From Mariprofundaceae bacterium (GTDB taxonomy: Bacteria; Pseudomonadota; Zetaproteobacteria; Mariprofundales; Mariprofundaceae): a stretch of 64,000 nucleotides of DNA. The stretch is from contig JAJFLC010000015.1 in NCBI GenBank assembly GCA_021772895.1, forward strand, positions 186,001 to 250,000. The letters are read 5' to 3'. The notes under the pieces are model-generated. The model worked only from the letters and a program-made list of their open reading frames with translations, was not told the origin of the DNA and did no database searches. Positions 18,442-30,240 of this stretch are shown in pieces. A program made the position numbers and the translations under genes. Every line of letters begins with the position of its first letter. Position 1 is the stretch's first letter.

Positions 18442-18512
18442 TATTGTGCGGCGCTCTTTGGTGCAGGATTCTTTTAATCCGTGGGCCCTTGGTTCGAGTC
18501 CAAGGTTTCATA
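18442..18512 (+). pseudogene. tRNA-Lys-derived fragment
   Basis: CTTTTAATCCGT (tRNA-Lys anticodon loop/3' stem) followed at canonical spacing by GGTTCGAGTCC inside a CCTTGG/CCAAGG T-arm; 5' anticodon strand and acceptor stem do not pair. Confidence 0.45.
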
Positions 18513-18575
18513 AAACGATTTATCACACAATTGCAGAATGCTAATGGGTGAATAAATTGTGCCAAACTCACAAGG

Positions 18576-18611
18576 TTGACGCGAGAACATAAGATCATAT
18601 GCTTCGCCGCG
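18576..18611 (+). promoter_or_regulatory. Putative sigma70 promoter for tRNA-Glu with GC-rich discriminator
   Basis: TTGACG - 16 nt - TATGCT followed by TCGCCGCG. Confidence 0.55.
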
Positions 18612-18620
18612 TTATTCTAG

Positions 18621-18697
18621 GTCCCCATCGTCTAGTCGGCCTAGGACACCGCCCTTTCACGGCGGCAACAGGGGTTCGAATCCCCTTGGGGATGCCA
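18621..18697 (+). tRNA. tRNA-Glu (anticodon TTC), CCA encoded
   Basis: GTCCCCATCGTCTAG...CCGCCCTTTCACGGCGG...GGGGTTCGAATCCCC...TGGGGATGCCA cloverleaf. Confidence 0.97.
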
Positions 18698-18701
18698 AAT
18701 G

Positions 18702-18738
18702 AAAAGCTTCCAGCCTCGGCTGGGGGCTTTTATTTTTT
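18702..18738 (+). terminator. Intrinsic terminator after tRNA-Glu
   Basis: AAAGCTTCCAGCC tcg GGCTGGGGGCTTTT then TATTTTTTTA. Confidence 0.75.
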
Positions 18739-19111
18739 TAGCATCTTCTCGCATATGTTCATCCACCATATCCAAAACACAGTATCCTTTTCTGATTAGA
18801 AGACTGAATCATCAGAATCCCACATTATATAACTTGACCACCGCCTCAGCATCATTCACCAGATCGTCCAAATTCATTACAATTCCATCTGTTTCGTTCA
18901 TATTCTCATTCATCTAACGGTTTTAGTACAAAGACACGCGAACTGAGTTAAAAAGACATGTCGGAAGCAGTAGAGAATTATCTCCAATTTCGCTATATTG
19001 CGCCGCCGCTCTCATTGATGCGGAAACGAGTTATACAAAGGATAGTGGCACTCCGCATGGATATATGCATGCACTAACCTTATGGAAAATAAAGATTTTT
19101 GAGGTATTTAC

Positions 19112-22100
19112 ATGAGTCAATTGCCATTGTCAGCACCAAAAAAGCAAGGCCTGTATGACCCTGCCCATGAACATGACGCATGTGGTGTTGGCTTTGTCGC
19201 TCATATTAAAAATCAAAAAAGTCACGATATTGTAGAAAAGGGTTTGGAAATTCTTCATCGCCTGACTCACCGCGGTGCTGCAGGTGCAGATCCACGTGAA
19301 GGTGATGGAGCAGGTATTCTACTTCAAATTCCTGATGCTTTTTTCCGTGCAGTCACCCCGGATTTGGGTATCGAGCTCCCTGCAAAGGGTGAATACGGTG
19401 TCGGTATGGTGTTCATGCCTCAGGATAAATCACACCGCCAGGCATGTGAAAAAATTGTTGAGCAGGTCATTGAAGATGAAGGTCAGGTTTTTCTTGGTTG
19501 GCGTGACGTGCCGTGTGATGCAGTGCGTGCAGACCTGCCGAAGAGTGTGACTATTTGTGAACCTGTCATTCGTCAGGTTTTTGTCGGCCAGGCTAAAAGC
19601 TGTGCCGATCAGGATGCACTGGAGCGTAAACTCTATGTTATTCGTCGTGTTGCCAGAAACCGCATTGATGCACTCGGTTTTGAAGATGAGGCCAATTTCT
19701 ATTTTGCATCGATGTCGAGTCTTACTATTGTATATAAAGGCATGTTTCTTTCGCATCAGGTAGGTGCTTATTATGAAGATTTGCGTGATGCACGCATGAC
19801 CTCAGCACTTGCACTGGTGCATCAGCGTTTTTCCACCAACACCTTCCCTGCATGGGAGCTGGCTCACCCGTTCCGCATGATCGCACATAATGGCGAAATT
19901 AATACCGTACGTGGCAACATCAACTGGATGAATGCACGGCGGCATTCCATGAAGTCCGAACTTCTGGGTGATGATCTGGACAAGCTCTGGCCTGTAATTG
20001 CCGAAGGCCAGTCTGATACTGCCTGCTTTGATAACGCCATTGAACTGCTGACCATGGGTGGTTATTCGTTGGCACATGCCGCGATGTTGTTAGTCCCAGA
20101 GGCATGGGCTGGCAATCAGTCTATGGACGAGACACGCAGAGCATTTTATGAACATCATGCCGCACTGATGGAGCCATGGGATGGCCCGGCTGCTGTTGCC
20201 TTTACCGATGGTCGTCAGATTGGTGCGACACTGGATCGTAATGGTCTTCGCCCTGCGCGTTACCTGATCACCGATGATGATTTGGTGGTAATGGGATCTG
20301 AAATGGGTGTATTGAACATTCCTGAAGAGAAAATCGTGAAAAAATGGCGTCTGCAACCCGGTAAGATGTTCCTGATCGACCTGAAAGAAGGCCGGATCAT
20401 TGATGATGCCGAAATTAAAGAGCAATTATCCAACGAAAAACCTTATCAAAAAATTCTGGCTAAAACCCAAATCCAGCTTGAAACATTGCCTGAAGAAGTC
20501 GCACCCATGGCACCTGAACATGATGCGCTACTCAACAAACAACAGGCCTTTGGTTACTCACAGGAAGATTTGAAATTCCTGATGACACCCATGGCAATAT
20601 CCGGTCAGGAAGCAACGGGTTCCATGGGCAACGATAATCCGCTGGCAGTTCTCTCCAACCGTTCCAAACATCTGAGCAACTATTTCCGCCAACTTTTTGC
20701 ACAGGTCACCAATCCACCGATTGATCCGATCCGTGAAGAGATGGTGATGAGCCTGACCTCCATTATTGGTCCGAATCCAAATCTGTTCAGTCTGGATACA
20801 GATGAACCACAAATGCGTCTGGAAGTGCACCAGCCGATCCTGACCAACATCGATCTTGAAAAAGTTCGTCATATTGAGCGTTACACAGATGGCAAATTCC
20901 GCACCACAACTCTCTCCATGTGTTACACCGCTGATCAGGGCGCCGTGGGAATGGAAAATGCTTTAAATAAGCTTTGTGATGCAGCTGAGAAGGCAGTGAA
21001 TGAACATTATAATATCGTCATTCTTTCCGATCGTGAAGTGGATGCCGATCACATGGCCATCCCTGCCCTGTTGGCCACATCTGCAGTTCATCAGCACCTG
21101 ATCAATAAAGGTTTGCGCACAGAAACCGGCCTGGTGATCGAAACCGGAAGTGCCCGTGAAGTTCATCACTTTGCCACCTTGGCAGGTTATGGTGCCGAAG
21201 CAATTAACCCGTATTTGGCATTTGAAACCCTGTTTGATCTCCAGCGCAATGGTGAATTGCCAGAAGAACTGACACTTGAAGAGATCAAAATCCGTTATGT
21301 CAAAGCTATTGATAAAGGCATCTTCAAGGTGATGTCCAAGATGGGTATTTCAACGTATCAATCTTATTGTGGCGCTCAAATTTTTGAGGCCATTGGTCTG
21401 GCATCCGGTTTTATTGAAAAATACTTCACTGGCACGGCCAGCCAGATTGAGGGTGTGGGGCTTTCAGAAATATCCGAAGAAGCCGCACGCCTGCATCGTG
21501 ATGCCTTTGGCCATGCTCAGGTTTACAAAAATGCGCTGGATGTTGGTGGTGATTATGCATGGCGTGTGCGCGGCGAAGAGCATCTGCTTGGCCCGGAAAC
21601 CATTGCCAAAATTCAACACGCAGTACGTACAAATAATTATGGACTTTATAAAGAGTATGCGGATCATATCAATGATCAGACGGGTCGTTTGACCACCTTA
21701 CGTGGTCTGTTTAAGTTTAACAAAGGCCATTCAATTTCCATCGATGAAGTGGAATCGGCTGAAAATATCGTCAAACGTTTTGCGACCGGGGCCATGTCCT
21801 TCGGTTCGATTTCACACGAAGCACATTCTACATTGGCGATTGCCATGAACCGTCTCGGTGGCAAGTCCAATACGGGTGAAGGTGGTGAAGAGGTCGAACG
21901 TTTCATCCCGATGGCAAATGGTGATTCCATGCGCTCAGCGATCAAACAGGTTGCATCGGGACGTTTTGGCGTGACCACTGAATATCTGGCAAATGCTGAT
22001 CAAATCCAGATCAAGGTTGCGCAAGGTGCAAAACCGGGTGAAGGCGGCCAGCTGCCAGGTCACAAAGTCGATCAACGTATCGGTCGTGTTCGCCATTCCA

Positions 22101-23776
22101 CACCGGGTGTGGGTCTGATCTCTCCGCCTCCACATCATGATATTTATTCCATTGAAGATCTGGCACAGTTGATTTTTGATTTGAAAAACACCAATACCGA
22201 TGCAGACATCTCTGTAAAACTGGTATCAGAAGTGGGGGTTGGCACCATCGCCGCAGGCGTGGTGAAAGCGCATGCCGACCACGTGGTCATTGCAGGCCAC
22301 GATGGTGGTACCGGCGCATCCCCGCTCACCTCGATCAAACATGCAGGTTCCCCGTGGGAGCTTGGCCTTGCCGAAACTCAGCAGACACTTGTACTGAACA
22401 GACTTCGTGGTCGCACACGTCTGCAAGCCGATGGACAGATGCGTACGGGTCGGGATGTGATCATTGCAGGGCTTCTGGGCGCAGATGAAGTGGCCTTTGG
22501 CACCATCGCACTCATTGCTGAAGGTTGTATCATGATGCGTAAATGTCACCTCAACACCTGCCCGGTTGGTGTTGCAACGCAAGACCCTGAACTGCGCAAA
22601 GAGTTTGTTGGCACACCCGAAGATGTGGTCAACTTTTTCATGTTTGTTGCTGAAGAAACACGTGAAATCATGGCCGAACTTGGTTTCCGCACTTTTGATG
22701 AGTTGATCGGACGTACCGATATGCTTGATACCAACGATGCAATCCGCCACTGGAAATCTCAGGGGCTGGATCTATCGCCGATGTTCCATAGGCCTGAAAC
22801 ATCAGGTGGTGCCATTTACCACTGTGAAACACAGGATCATGGTCTTGAGGCTTTGATAGATAATAAACTTATCGAACAAGCCAAACCTGCACTGGAAGAG
22901 AAAAAACCAGTGCTGATTGACATCGATGTCTGCAATGCAGATCGAAGTTTTGGTACCATGTTATCCGGTAAGGTTGCCAAAAAACATGGTATGCAAGGCC
23001 TCCCGGAGGACGCCATCGTCATCAAAGCCAAAGGTACGGCAGGCCAGTCCCTTGGTGCATGGCTGGCACGTGGTGTCACCATTGATTTGGCGGGTGAAGG
23101 TAATGATTATGTGGGTAAAGGCCTCTCCGGTGGCCGCATTTCCATCTACCCACCGAAAGAAACACCGATCAAAGCGGATGAAAATATTATTGTGGGTAAC
23201 ACCGTACTGTTCGGCGCGATTGCCGGTGAATGCTATTTCAATGGCATTGGTGGCGAACGTTTTGCAGTGAGAAACTCCGGTGCAGTTGCCGTCGTTGAAG
23301 GTGTGGGTGACCATGGTTGTGAATATATGACCGGTGGTACCGTTGTGGTACTCGGTGAAACCGGACGCAATTTCGCAGCCGGTATGTCCGGTGGTATCGC
23401 CTATGTACTGGATGAGGCCGGTGATTTTGAGAATCGCTGTAATATGGCTCAAGTGGCCTTGGAACCAATTGCTTCTGAATCAGACGCACTGGAGGCACTT
23501 GATCATCAAGGGGCAGACCTTGAAACCCATGGCCGTGTCGATATCAAACATACCTTGTCTCAGGACGACCAGAAGATTCTACGCACACTGATCGAGCGCC
23601 ATGTGCACTACACCAACTCTGCACGTGGTAAATCAATTCTAGGAAACTGGGATGCATACCTGCCACAGTTCACCAAGGTGATGCCTGTAGATTACAAACG
23701 TGCGCTTGCTGAAATGGAAGCGGAATTGAAAGTAAAACACAATGTTAAAGCAGGCAAGGAGCATGCAAATGGGTAA
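19112..23776 (+). CDS. gltB: Glutamate synthase large subunit
   Basis: [28 protein letters not shown]-type FMN motif, [15 protein letters not shown]; 1554 aa. Confidence 0.98.
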   Translation: MSQLPLSAPKKQGLYDPAHEHDACGVGFVAHIKNQKSHDIVEKGLEILHRLTHRGAAGADPREGDGAGILLQIPDAFFRAVTPDLGIELPAKGEYGVGMVFMPQDKSHRQACEKIVEQVIEDEGQVFLGWRDVPCDAVRADLPKSVTICEPVIRQVFVGQAKSCADQDALERKLYVIRRVARNRIDALGFEDEANFYFASMSSLTIVYKGMFLSHQVGAYYEDLRDARMTSALALVHQRFSTNTFPAWELAHPFRMIAHNGEINTVRGNINWMNARRHSMKSELLGDDLDKLWPVIAEGQSDTACFDNAIELLTMGGYSLAHAAMLLVPEAWAGNQSMDETRRAFYEHHAALMEPWDGPAAVAFTDGRQIGATLDRNGLRPARYLITDDDLVVMGSEMGVLNIPEEKIVKKWRLQPGKMFLIDLKEGRIIDDAEIKEQLSNEKPYQKILAKTQIQLETLPEEVAPMAPEHDALLNKQQAFGYSQEDLKFLMTPMAISGQEATGSMGNDNPLAVLSNRSKHLSNYFRQLFAQVTNPPIDPIREEMVMSLTSIIGPNPNLFSLDTDEPQMRLEVHQPILTNIDLEKVRHIERYTDGKFRTTTLSMCYTADQGAVGMENALNKLCDAAEKAVNEHYNIVILSDREVDADHMAIPALLATSAVHQHLINKGLRTETGLVIETGSAREVHHFATLAGYGAEAINPYLAFETLFDLQRNGELPEELTLEEIKIRYVKAIDKGIFKVMSKMGISTYQSYCGAQIFEAIGLASGFIEKYFTGTASQIEGVGLSEISEEAARLHRDAFGHAQVYKNALDVGGDYAWRVRGEEHLLGPETIAKIQHAVRTNNYGLYKEYADHINDQTGRLTTLRGLFKFNKGHSISIDEVESAENIVKRFATGAMSFGSISHEAHSTLAIAMNRLGGKSNTGEGGEEVERFIPMANGDSMRSAIKQVASGRFGVTTEYLANADQIQIKVAQGAKPGEGGQLPGHKVDQRIGRVRHSTPGVGLISPPPHHDIYSIEDLAQLIFDLKNTNTDADISVKLVSEVGVGTIAAGVVKAHADHVVIAGHDGGTGASPLTSIKHAGSPWELGLAETQQTLVLNRLRGRTRLQADGQMRTGRDVIIAGLLGADEVAFGTIALIAEGCIMMRKCHLNTCPVGVATQDPELRKEFVGTPEDVVNFFMFVAEETREIMAELGFRTFDELIGRTDMLDTNDAIRHWKSQGLDLSPMFHRPETSGGAIYHCETQDHGLEALIDNKLIEQAKPALEEKKPVLIDIDVCNADRSFGTMLSGKVAKKHGMQGLPEDAIVIKAKGTAGQSLGAWLARGVTIDLAGEGNDYVGKGLSGGRISIYPPKETPIKADENIIVGNTVLFGAIAGECYFNGIGGERFAVRNSGAVAVVEGVGDHGCEYMTGGTVVVLGETGRNFAAGMSGGIAYVLDEAGDFENRCNMAQVALEPIASESDALEALDHQGADLETHGRVDIKHTLSQDDQKILRTLIERHVHYTNSARGKSILGNWDAYLPQFTKVMPVDYKRALAEMEAELKVKHNVKAGKEHANG

Positions 23777-25208
23777 GCCAACTGGATTTAAGGAGTACTC
23801 ACGCGAGAACCTGAGCTACGCACCGGTTGCGGATCGTATTGTCCATTATAATGAATTTTCAAAACTACCAACCGATATGGCCACACAAGGTGCACGCTGC
23901 ATGGATTGCGGCATCCCATTTTGTCACAATGGTTGTCCGGTTAACAACATTATCCCGGACTGGAATGATCTTGTGTACCATGGGAAATGGCGTGAAGCAC
24001 TGGATGTATTGCACTCCACCAACAACTTCCCTGAATTCACAGGCCGTATCTGCCCTGCCCCATGCGAAGAGGCATGCACGGTGAATTTGATTGGCGATGC
24101 GGTTTCAATTAAAAATATCGAGCTTTCCATCATTGAAAAAGGCTGGCAGGAAGACTGGATCACGCCACAACCACCGGAACATAAATCAGGCAAGAAGGTT
24201 GCCATTGTTGGTTCCGGCCCTGCAGGTCTGGCGTGTGCCCAGCAACTTGCACGTGTTGGTCACGATGTGGTGGTTTATGAAAAAGAAAATCGTGTTGGCG
24301 GTCTGATGCGTTATGGCATCCCAAACTTCAAATTTGAGAAACATATCATTGATCGCAGAATCGCACAGATGCGTGGCGAGGGTGTGAATTTTATGGCCGA
24401 CACCCATATCGGTATTGATCTCTCCAGCAAAGATCTATTGAATAAATATGATGCGGTCGTATTGACCGGTGGTGCTGAAAAGCCTCGTGATTTGCCCATT
24501 GAAGGCAGGGATGAATACTCCGGCATCCATTACGCCATGGAATTTTTAACCAAAAACACCAAACGTGTATTGGGCGATGAAATTGCCGATCAGAATTTCA
24601 TCTCAGCCAAAGATAAACACGTGGTTGTGATTGGTGGTGGTGATACAGGCTCTGACTGTATCGGTACATCCAACCGCCATGGCGCAGCCAGTGTGACTCA
24701 GCTGGAAATCATGCCTGCGCCACCTGAAACACCAAACAAACTGGTCACATGGCCAAACTGGCCAATGAAGATGCGCACCTCCACCTCACAGGATGAAGGC
24801 TGTGAACGTGACTTTGCAGTCACGACCAAACGTTTTGTTGGTGAAAATGGTAAAGTAACTGCCATTGAATGTGCCCGTGTTGACTGGTCACAGGATGAAA
24901 AAGGTCAATGGCAGATGAAAGAAATTGCAGGTTCCGAGTTCACACTCAAAGCCGACCTGGTTCTACTCGCCATGGGTTTTGTGCATCCGATACACGAAGG
25001 CATGATTGAAGAGTTGGAAGTAGAAAAAGATGTCCGTGGTAATGTAGCAGCCAACACCGAGGACTACAAAACCAGCCTCGACAAGGTCTTTGCTGCTGGC
25101 GATATGCGCCGTGGTCAGTCACTGGTCGTCTGGGCTATCCGTGAAGGCCGTCAGGCTGCCCACGCAGTAGATGAATACCTGATGGGTTCATCCAACTTAC
25201 CTCGTTAA
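23769..25208 (+). CDS. gltD: Glutamate synthase small subunit
   Basis: [55 protein letters not shown] upstream of ATG 23769. Confidence 0.97.
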   Translation: MGKPTGFKEYSRENLSYAPVADRIVHYNEFSKLPTDMATQGARCMDCGIPFCHNGCPVNNIIPDWNDLVYHGKWREALDVLHSTNNFPEFTGRICPAPCEEACTVNLIGDAVSIKNIELSIIEKGWQEDWITPQPPEHKSGKKVAIVGSGPAGLACAQQLARVGHDVVVYEKENRVGGLMRYGIPNFKFEKHIIDRRIAQMRGEGVNFMADTHIGIDLSSKDLLNKYDAVVLTGGAEKPRDLPIEGRDEYSGIHYAMEFLTKNTKRVLGDEIADQNFISAKDKHVVVIGGGDTGSDCIGTSNRHGAASVTQLEIMPAPPETPNKLVTWPNWPMKMRTSTSQDEGCERDFAVTTKRFVGENGKVTAIECARVDWSQDEKGQWQMKEIAGSEFTLKADLVLLAMGFVHPIHEGMIEELEVEKDVRGNVAANTEDYKTSLDKVFAAGDMRRGQSLVVWAIREGRQAAHAVDEYLMGSSNLPR

Positions 25209-25226
25209 AGCTACAATAAAAAAAGA

Positions 25227-25255
25227 ACAAAGGGCCGCTTGATGTGGCTCTTTGT
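25227..25255 (+). terminator. Hairpin terminator after gltD
   Basis: ACAAAGGGCC gcttgatgt GGCTCTTTGT. Confidence 0.6.
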
Positions 25256-25310
25256 CGTTTCAGTGTACAAATATAAAAGGGGACTAAAAACTGCTTTAGC
25301 AACTTTTTAT

Positions 25311-25991
25311 CTATTTAGCTTCTTTAATATCACCTATAAAATCATGAAGCTGTTTTGCCAACGCAATCGCTTGAACCGGCTTATCCTCTTTTTTAAGTTG
25401 ACCGATAAGTCTATCCCCTTTCATCACCAATGACTTATTATGGAAATTACGAATCAGTTCATTTTTTAAAAGTTGCCAGGTAGCGAACAATTCAATCAAC
25501 CGAACATTCAACATATCCTGATTGGCATTGGCATCTTCCATATTAAGTAACATCACTTCCCGCCCAAGATAATCCAACCATGCAGTTTCGCGTTTTCTGA
25601 CATCAGAAAACTGCGTAAATCGAAAAATTGAACCACTCAATTGATTCGCTCCAATGGCGATGCCTATCCATGATTGCCGTTGTAGATCCATGTTGATCAC
25701 ACGCATCCAGGAAAAGGCCAAAATCAATTCACGCGAACGGCGTTCATCAAAAGAGCCCGCTTGAAAATAATGATGTAATTTGCCAAGTTTAATATTGATT
25801 TGCTGATACAGGCGCTGACAAGCAGGGCCATCTTTGGCAAGTGCTTTTTTTACCAACGCTTCGGTATGGAGCTCCATCGAAGAAAGGAGAGCAGGCATAA
25901 CTTTGGCTGATGTTGCCAATACGGGTAAAGATGTAGATAAAAACAACGCCAACAACGCAACAGCATATAGAAGTGCGTGAGGTAACCTCAT
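25311..25991 (-). CDS. Exported hypothetical protein
   Basis: N-terminal signal-like MRLPHALLYAVALLALFLSTSLPVLA. Confidence 0.55.
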   Translation of the reverse strand: MRLPHALLYAVALLALFLSTSLPVLATSAKVMPALLSSMELHTEALVKKALAKDGPACQRLYQQINIKLGKLHHYFQAGSFDERRSRELILAFSWMRVINMDLQRQSWIGIAIGANQLSGSIFRFTQFSDVRKRETAWLDYLGREVMLLNMEDANANQDMLNVRLIELFATWQLLKNELIRNFHNKSLVMKGDRLIGQLKKEDKPVQAIALAKQLHDFIGDIKEAK

Positions 25992-26276
25992 AGCAAAACC
26001 TCCTCATCTATTCAGATTCAAGAAACCATAGGGTAGCGTAGAGATCAAGGCAAACAGAGTCCGATACCATCTTGTCAGTCAAACATTTTGACCGCGAAAC
26101 TTTCACCTATTTGTTATTTTCGCTAAACTGAGGGGACTTCAACCTTGTATCTTAAGCCATCAACATGACGGCTTAAGCCTGCATTATTCGCACCGATAAA
26201 ATATTAAACACGCCAAAACCGGGGCGCGAACGGAAATGGAATCGCTCGTCTAAAAATATTAAACAAGGATTGTACA

Positions 26277-26645
26277 ATGATCATATACAAAGCTTTGGGT
26301 TTTCTGTTTATCGGTCTGGGTTTTATCGGCATTTTTCTACCGTTGCTTCCCACCACCCCGTTTATCCTTCTGGCCGCCGGATGTTTCGCCAGGTCTTCAG
26401 AGCGATGGTACCACTGGCTACTCTCCAATCGAACTTTCGGACCTATGATTAAAAACTGGCAGGAGCATCAATGCATCTCATGCAATTCAAGACGCATCGC
26501 CGTCTTATCTGTGATTTTCTTCGGTGGCTATTCCGTGTTTTTTGCACTGGCCAATGTCTATATTATCTCCTTCGGCGCAGCACTGATTCTCTTCACACTT
26601 TTCTATCTCTATCGGCAAAATGTATGTGAACAGGAAAATGCATGA
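26277..26645 (+). CDS. YbaN/DUF454 family inner-membrane protein
   Basis: GFLFIGLGFIGIFLPLLPTTPFILLAAGCFARSSERWYHWLL. Confidence 0.9.
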   Translation: MIIYKALGFLFIGLGFIGIFLPLLPTTPFILLAAGCFARSSERWYHWLLSNRTFGPMIKNWQEHQCISCNSRRIAVLSVIFFGGYSVFFALANVYIISFGAALILFTLFYLYRQNVCEQENA

Positions 26646-26751
26646 AACGAGACGGGTTTATCCTTAAACCACCTTTGTATCAGCCCAAAAGGAGCCTCCA
26701 ATCCCGTAGCCTGCCCACACAGTTATAAGTGCCCTTAATAATTGTATCTGC

Positions 26752-27570
26752 TCACTTAATGCCTGCTCCCAACCAGGCATCGGCAGACAGTGAAATTGAC
26801 GTAGTTGGCAATCTGTTTTCCAGATATTCCAATGCCAGAAGCTCTTTCTTGCACCACTGCGTTGCACTCATGCTATTTTTCATCATGGTAATCGGTGCAC
26901 TGCCCCTGACCATACCATCCCAAAATTCACGAATGGACTCTACGGGGAAGTTTTTGGACATTTGTTGAATCCGAACATCCCGGAAACCAGCATCCTGAAG
27001 TTCTTTTTCGAACACTTCGGGATTTTCTAACGACTCGACCGCCATTTGTGGCTCCGGCAGGTCGGGTTTAATCGCGCGCAAGGCGCCAAACATCGCTTGC
27101 ATGGCTGGTGATTGATCTACAGGTGCCCAGCTACTGACAGCAACCCGACCTCCCGGTTTCAATGTCCTATATATCTCTGAGAATCCTTTGCAACGATCCG
27201 GGAAAAACATCAGCCCAAACATGGAAAATGCGGCATCAAATGTATCAGCCTCATAGGGTAACGCCTGACCATCACCGTGGTGTGTCTGAATATTTTCCAA
27301 ACCTGTATCTCTGATTTTCTGATCAAGAATCGAAAGCATGGATTCCGAAAAATCGATGGCATGCACCGAGTCCACCTGATCTGCGATCATCAGCGAAACC
27401 GTGCCCGGCCCGCAAGCCACATCCAAGACTTTCGCATCTGTTTCAAGCTTTGTAGCGGCAACAGCCTCCTCCGCATATTGCGCTAACATCTGCATGGTTG
27501 TTTCAGCATAACCACCGGCTACCAAATCCCATGGCTCGGGCATCGCTAACATATTTGGTTTTTTACTCAC
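26752..27570 (-). CDS. Class I SAM-dependent methyltransferase
   Basis: KVLDVACGPGTVSLMIAD, FDAAFSMFGLMFFPD, LKPGGRVAVSSW. Confidence 0.9.
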   Translation of the reverse strand: MSKKPNMLAMPEPWDLVAGGYAETTMQMLAQYAEEAVAATKLETDAKVLDVACGPGTVSLMIADQVDSVHAIDFSESMLSILDQKIRDTGLENIQTHHGDGQALPYEADTFDAAFSMFGLMFFPDRCKGFSEIYRTLKPGGRVAVSSWAPVDQSPAMQAMFGALRAIKPDLPEPQMAVESLENPEVFEKELQDAGFRDVRIQQMSKNFPVESIREFWDGMVRGSAPITMMKNSMSATQWCKKELLALEYLENRLPTTSISLSADAWLGAGIK

Positions 27571-27655
27571 TGTTCACCTCACATCAAACATGATCATCGC
27601 AATATCCCTGTATGACGGTCAAGCGCTGCTTCAAAAGCTCTTAACATAAACATGC

Positions 27656-28219
27656 TTATAAGTGATTTGCCAGCCATCTCGCTCGATCGATTTTATACAA
27701 CACATGCTCTCGAAGCGGATTGTTTTCAGGAATAATCGGATGTTCGAAATTTCTTCCGGTATTCACCATGTTCAAGCGTTTCATCACAGCTTCAGAGCTT
27801 TTATTTGCAACCGAGGCAAACGAATATATTTCGGATAAGCCCAGCCTGTCAAACCCTGTTTCCAGCGATGCGCTGGCGGCCTCTGTCGCATACCCTTTAC
27901 CCCAATATTTCTTCGCTAAGCGCCATCCAACTTCGACACAAGGCGTTACTGGCAATGCATACGTGGGTTCATGAAGCCCAACAAAACCAATAAATGATTG
28001 ATCGTTCATTAATTCGACAGCCCAAAGTCCCCAGCCTCTTTCTGTGATGCATGATGTTATTTTTTGGGCCATGTGATTGCTCTCTTCCGTGCTTAACACA
28101 TCAGGGTAATATTCCATCACAACCGGATCTGCATTTAAGCTGGCGAAGTCAGGCCAATCTTCTTCACGCCACTGTCTCAGAAAAAGCCGCTCTGTATATA
28201 TCTCAATGATCTTTGTCAT
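27656..28219 (-). CDS. GNAT-family (RimJ/RimL-type) acetyltransferase
   Basis: ERLFLRQWREEDW..., VGWRLAKKYWGKGYATEAA. Confidence 0.92.
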   Translation of the reverse strand: MTKIIEIYTERLFLRQWREEDWPDFASLNADPVVMEYYPDVLSTEESNHMAQKITSCITERGWGLWAVELMNDQSFIGFVGLHEPTYALPVTPCVEVGWRLAKKYWGKGYATEAASASLETGFDRLGLSEIYSFASVANKSSEAVMKRLNMVNTGRNFEHPIIPENNPLREHVLYKIDRARWLANHL

Positions 28220-28359
28220 TTGTAAATCTTCCTACTGAACAGCCTATAAATCAAATATAAAGCAGTTAAAACACATTAAAATATATGTGACTCAAACATA
28301 TCTGACCCCGATGAAAAGTAGATGCTTATCTGAATGGAAAAATCTGACAGTATTGCGCC

Positions 28360-29127
28360 ATGAAAAAATCAGAAAGCCGCTATAAAAAGGATCAACTTTT
28401 TTCCGCACCCAAAGAGAGTGTGGATGCGTTTCGTTTTGATGAAACGGTCACGGAAGTATTCCACGATATGATCCAGCGCTCAGTACCCGGCTATGCAACC
28501 ATACTTCCTTTTATTGGACTGATTGCCACTGAATATGCACAGGACAATACGACCTTGTATGATCTTGGCTGTTCGCTCGGTGCGGCAACCCTCTCCATGC
28601 GCCATCAGGTGACAGCGAAGGCCTGCAACATCGTTGCCGTAGACAATTCCGAAGCGATGGTATCCCGCTGCATTGAAAACATGTCAAAAGATGATACAAG
28701 TTTCCCGGTTTCCGTGCATTGCAAAGATATTCAACAAACGCATATCAACAACGCATCGGTGGTGGTGGTCAATCTGGTTTTGCAATTCATTGCCGTCAAT
28801 GAACGCGCCACACTGTTAAAAAAAATCTATGATGGTATGAATCCAGGCGGTGTGCTGATCCTCTCCGAAAAACTTCATTTTGACGACGATCATCATCAAA
28901 ATGATGAAAACAGTGAAAACCAGATACAGACACATCTTCATCACGCATTCAAACGGGCGCAGGGTTATTCCAATCTGGAGATCAGTCAAAAACGTTCAGC
29001 GCTGGAAAATGTGCTCATTCCTGAATCACTGGATGTACACCTGAGCCGCCTTAAAAAAGCCGGTTTCTCTCAGGCCTTTGTCTGGTTCCAATGTTTCAAC
29101 TTTTCTTCAATCATTGCCATTAAATAA
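28360..29127 (+). CDS. cmoA: Carboxy-SAM synthase
   Basis: F.FDETVTEVFHDMIQRSVPGY, LYDLGCSLGAATLSMR; followed by cmoB. Confidence 0.95.
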   Translation: MKKSESRYKKDQLFSAPKESVDAFRFDETVTEVFHDMIQRSVPGYATILPFIGLIATEYAQDNTTLYDLGCSLGAATLSMRHQVTAKACNIVAVDNSEAMVSRCIENMSKDDTSFPVSVHCKDIQQTHINNASVVVVNLVLQFIAVNERATLLKKIYDGMNPGGVLILSEKLHFDDDHHQNDENSENQIQTHLHHAFKRAQGYSNLEISQKRSALENVLIPESLDVHLSRLKKAGFSQAFVWFQCFNFSSIIAIK

Positions 29128-29135
29128 CTCTTTTC

Positions 29136-30128
29136 ATGAAATCATACAAAAAAGCAGAAGAGAAGAAGCTTAAAGAGGCCATTTCAGACTCAAATATTTC
29201 ATCTTTTTCTGATAATTTAATACGTCTGAATGAACAGGGCTGGGCCAAAATTCTCAAACATGGTGACTTACCACGCTGGAGCAATGGTTTTCATGCGCTG
29301 CCTGATGTTAATCCATCATACATTGATCTCAACACAGGCTGCATACAAATAGGCAGCGCTCATGACTGCTCCCAAAACCATGATGAAATCAAAACAGCAT
29401 TGAAAAAAATGCACCCCTGGCGCAAAGGGCCATTCGATATCTTTGGTGTACATATCGATACCGAATGGCATTCGGACTGGAAATGGGATCGTATCAAAGA
29501 TCACATTTCACCACTCAAAGATCGCACCATTCTCGATGTTGGCTGTGGCTCCGGTTATCATATGTGGCGCATGTTGGGTGCAGGGGCTGAACTTGTGCTT
29601 GGTATTGACCCCACCCCTTTATTCTCCCTCCATTTCGCCACTGTGAAGCGTTACACACCTGACTCAAAAACATTCATCATCCCTGTGGGCATTGATGACA
29701 TGCCTGAGAAAATAGCCGGATTCGACTCTGTTTTTTCGATGGGAATCCTTTATCACAGGCGCTCACCCATTGATCACCTGATCCAACTCAAAGAGCTGCT
29801 CCGTCCCGGTGGTGAACTGGTGCTCGAAACATTGATTGTTGAAGGCAACGAGACTAGCTGCCTGATCCCTGAAGGACGTTATGCCAAGATGCGTAACATC
29901 TGGTTCATTCCCTCTATTGAGATGCTTAAGACGTGGATAAAGCGTGCCGGTTTTGAAAATATCCGTTGTGTTGATGTGAATACCACCACAACGGATGAAC
30001 AACACGCTACCGAATGGATGCAGTTTGAATCTCTACCGAACTTTATTGATTCAAATGACACATCTAAAACAATCGAAGGCTATCCTGCACCTGTTAGAGG
30101 CACAATTATTGCTAGCAAAATGAGTTAA
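29136..30128 (+). CDS. cmoB: tRNA U34 carboxymethyltransferase
   Basis: WRKGPFDIFGVHIDTEWHSDWKWDR, ILDVGCGSGYHMWRMLGAGA. Confidence 0.95.
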   Translation: MKSYKKAEEKKLKEAISDSNISSFSDNLIRLNEQGWAKILKHGDLPRWSNGFHALPDVNPSYIDLNTGCIQIGSAHDCSQNHDEIKTALKKMHPWRKGPFDIFGVHIDTEWHSDWKWDRIKDHISPLKDRTILDVGCGSGYHMWRMLGAGAELVLGIDPTPLFSLHFATVKRYTPDSKTFIIPVGIDDMPEKIAGFDSVFSMGILYHRRSPIDHLIQLKELLRPGGELVLETLIVEGNETSCLIPEGRYAKMRNIWFIPSIEMLKTWIKRAGFENIRCVDVNTTTTDEQHATEWMQFESLPNFIDSNDTSKTIEGYPAPVRGTIIASKMS

Positions 30129-30240
30129 CCCTTTTTGTGTGGTTATTAAGATTGCGATTTTTTACATGTATTTTTAGAAAATCACGTCTATACTCGCTAC
30201 TTGAAATGGGGATATTTCAAACAGGAAGGGAATTTATGCA

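Noticed and set aside
18442-18512. Calling the Lys-like sequence a functional tRNA
   Set aside because: Anticodon stem does not pair in the TTT register and there is no acceptor stem.
22226-22750. 174-aa and other minus-strand ORFs inside gltB (e.g. 19430..19756, 20090..20425, 22961..23452)
   Set aside because: Antisense to a conserved gene, no recognisable families, typical shadow ORFs.
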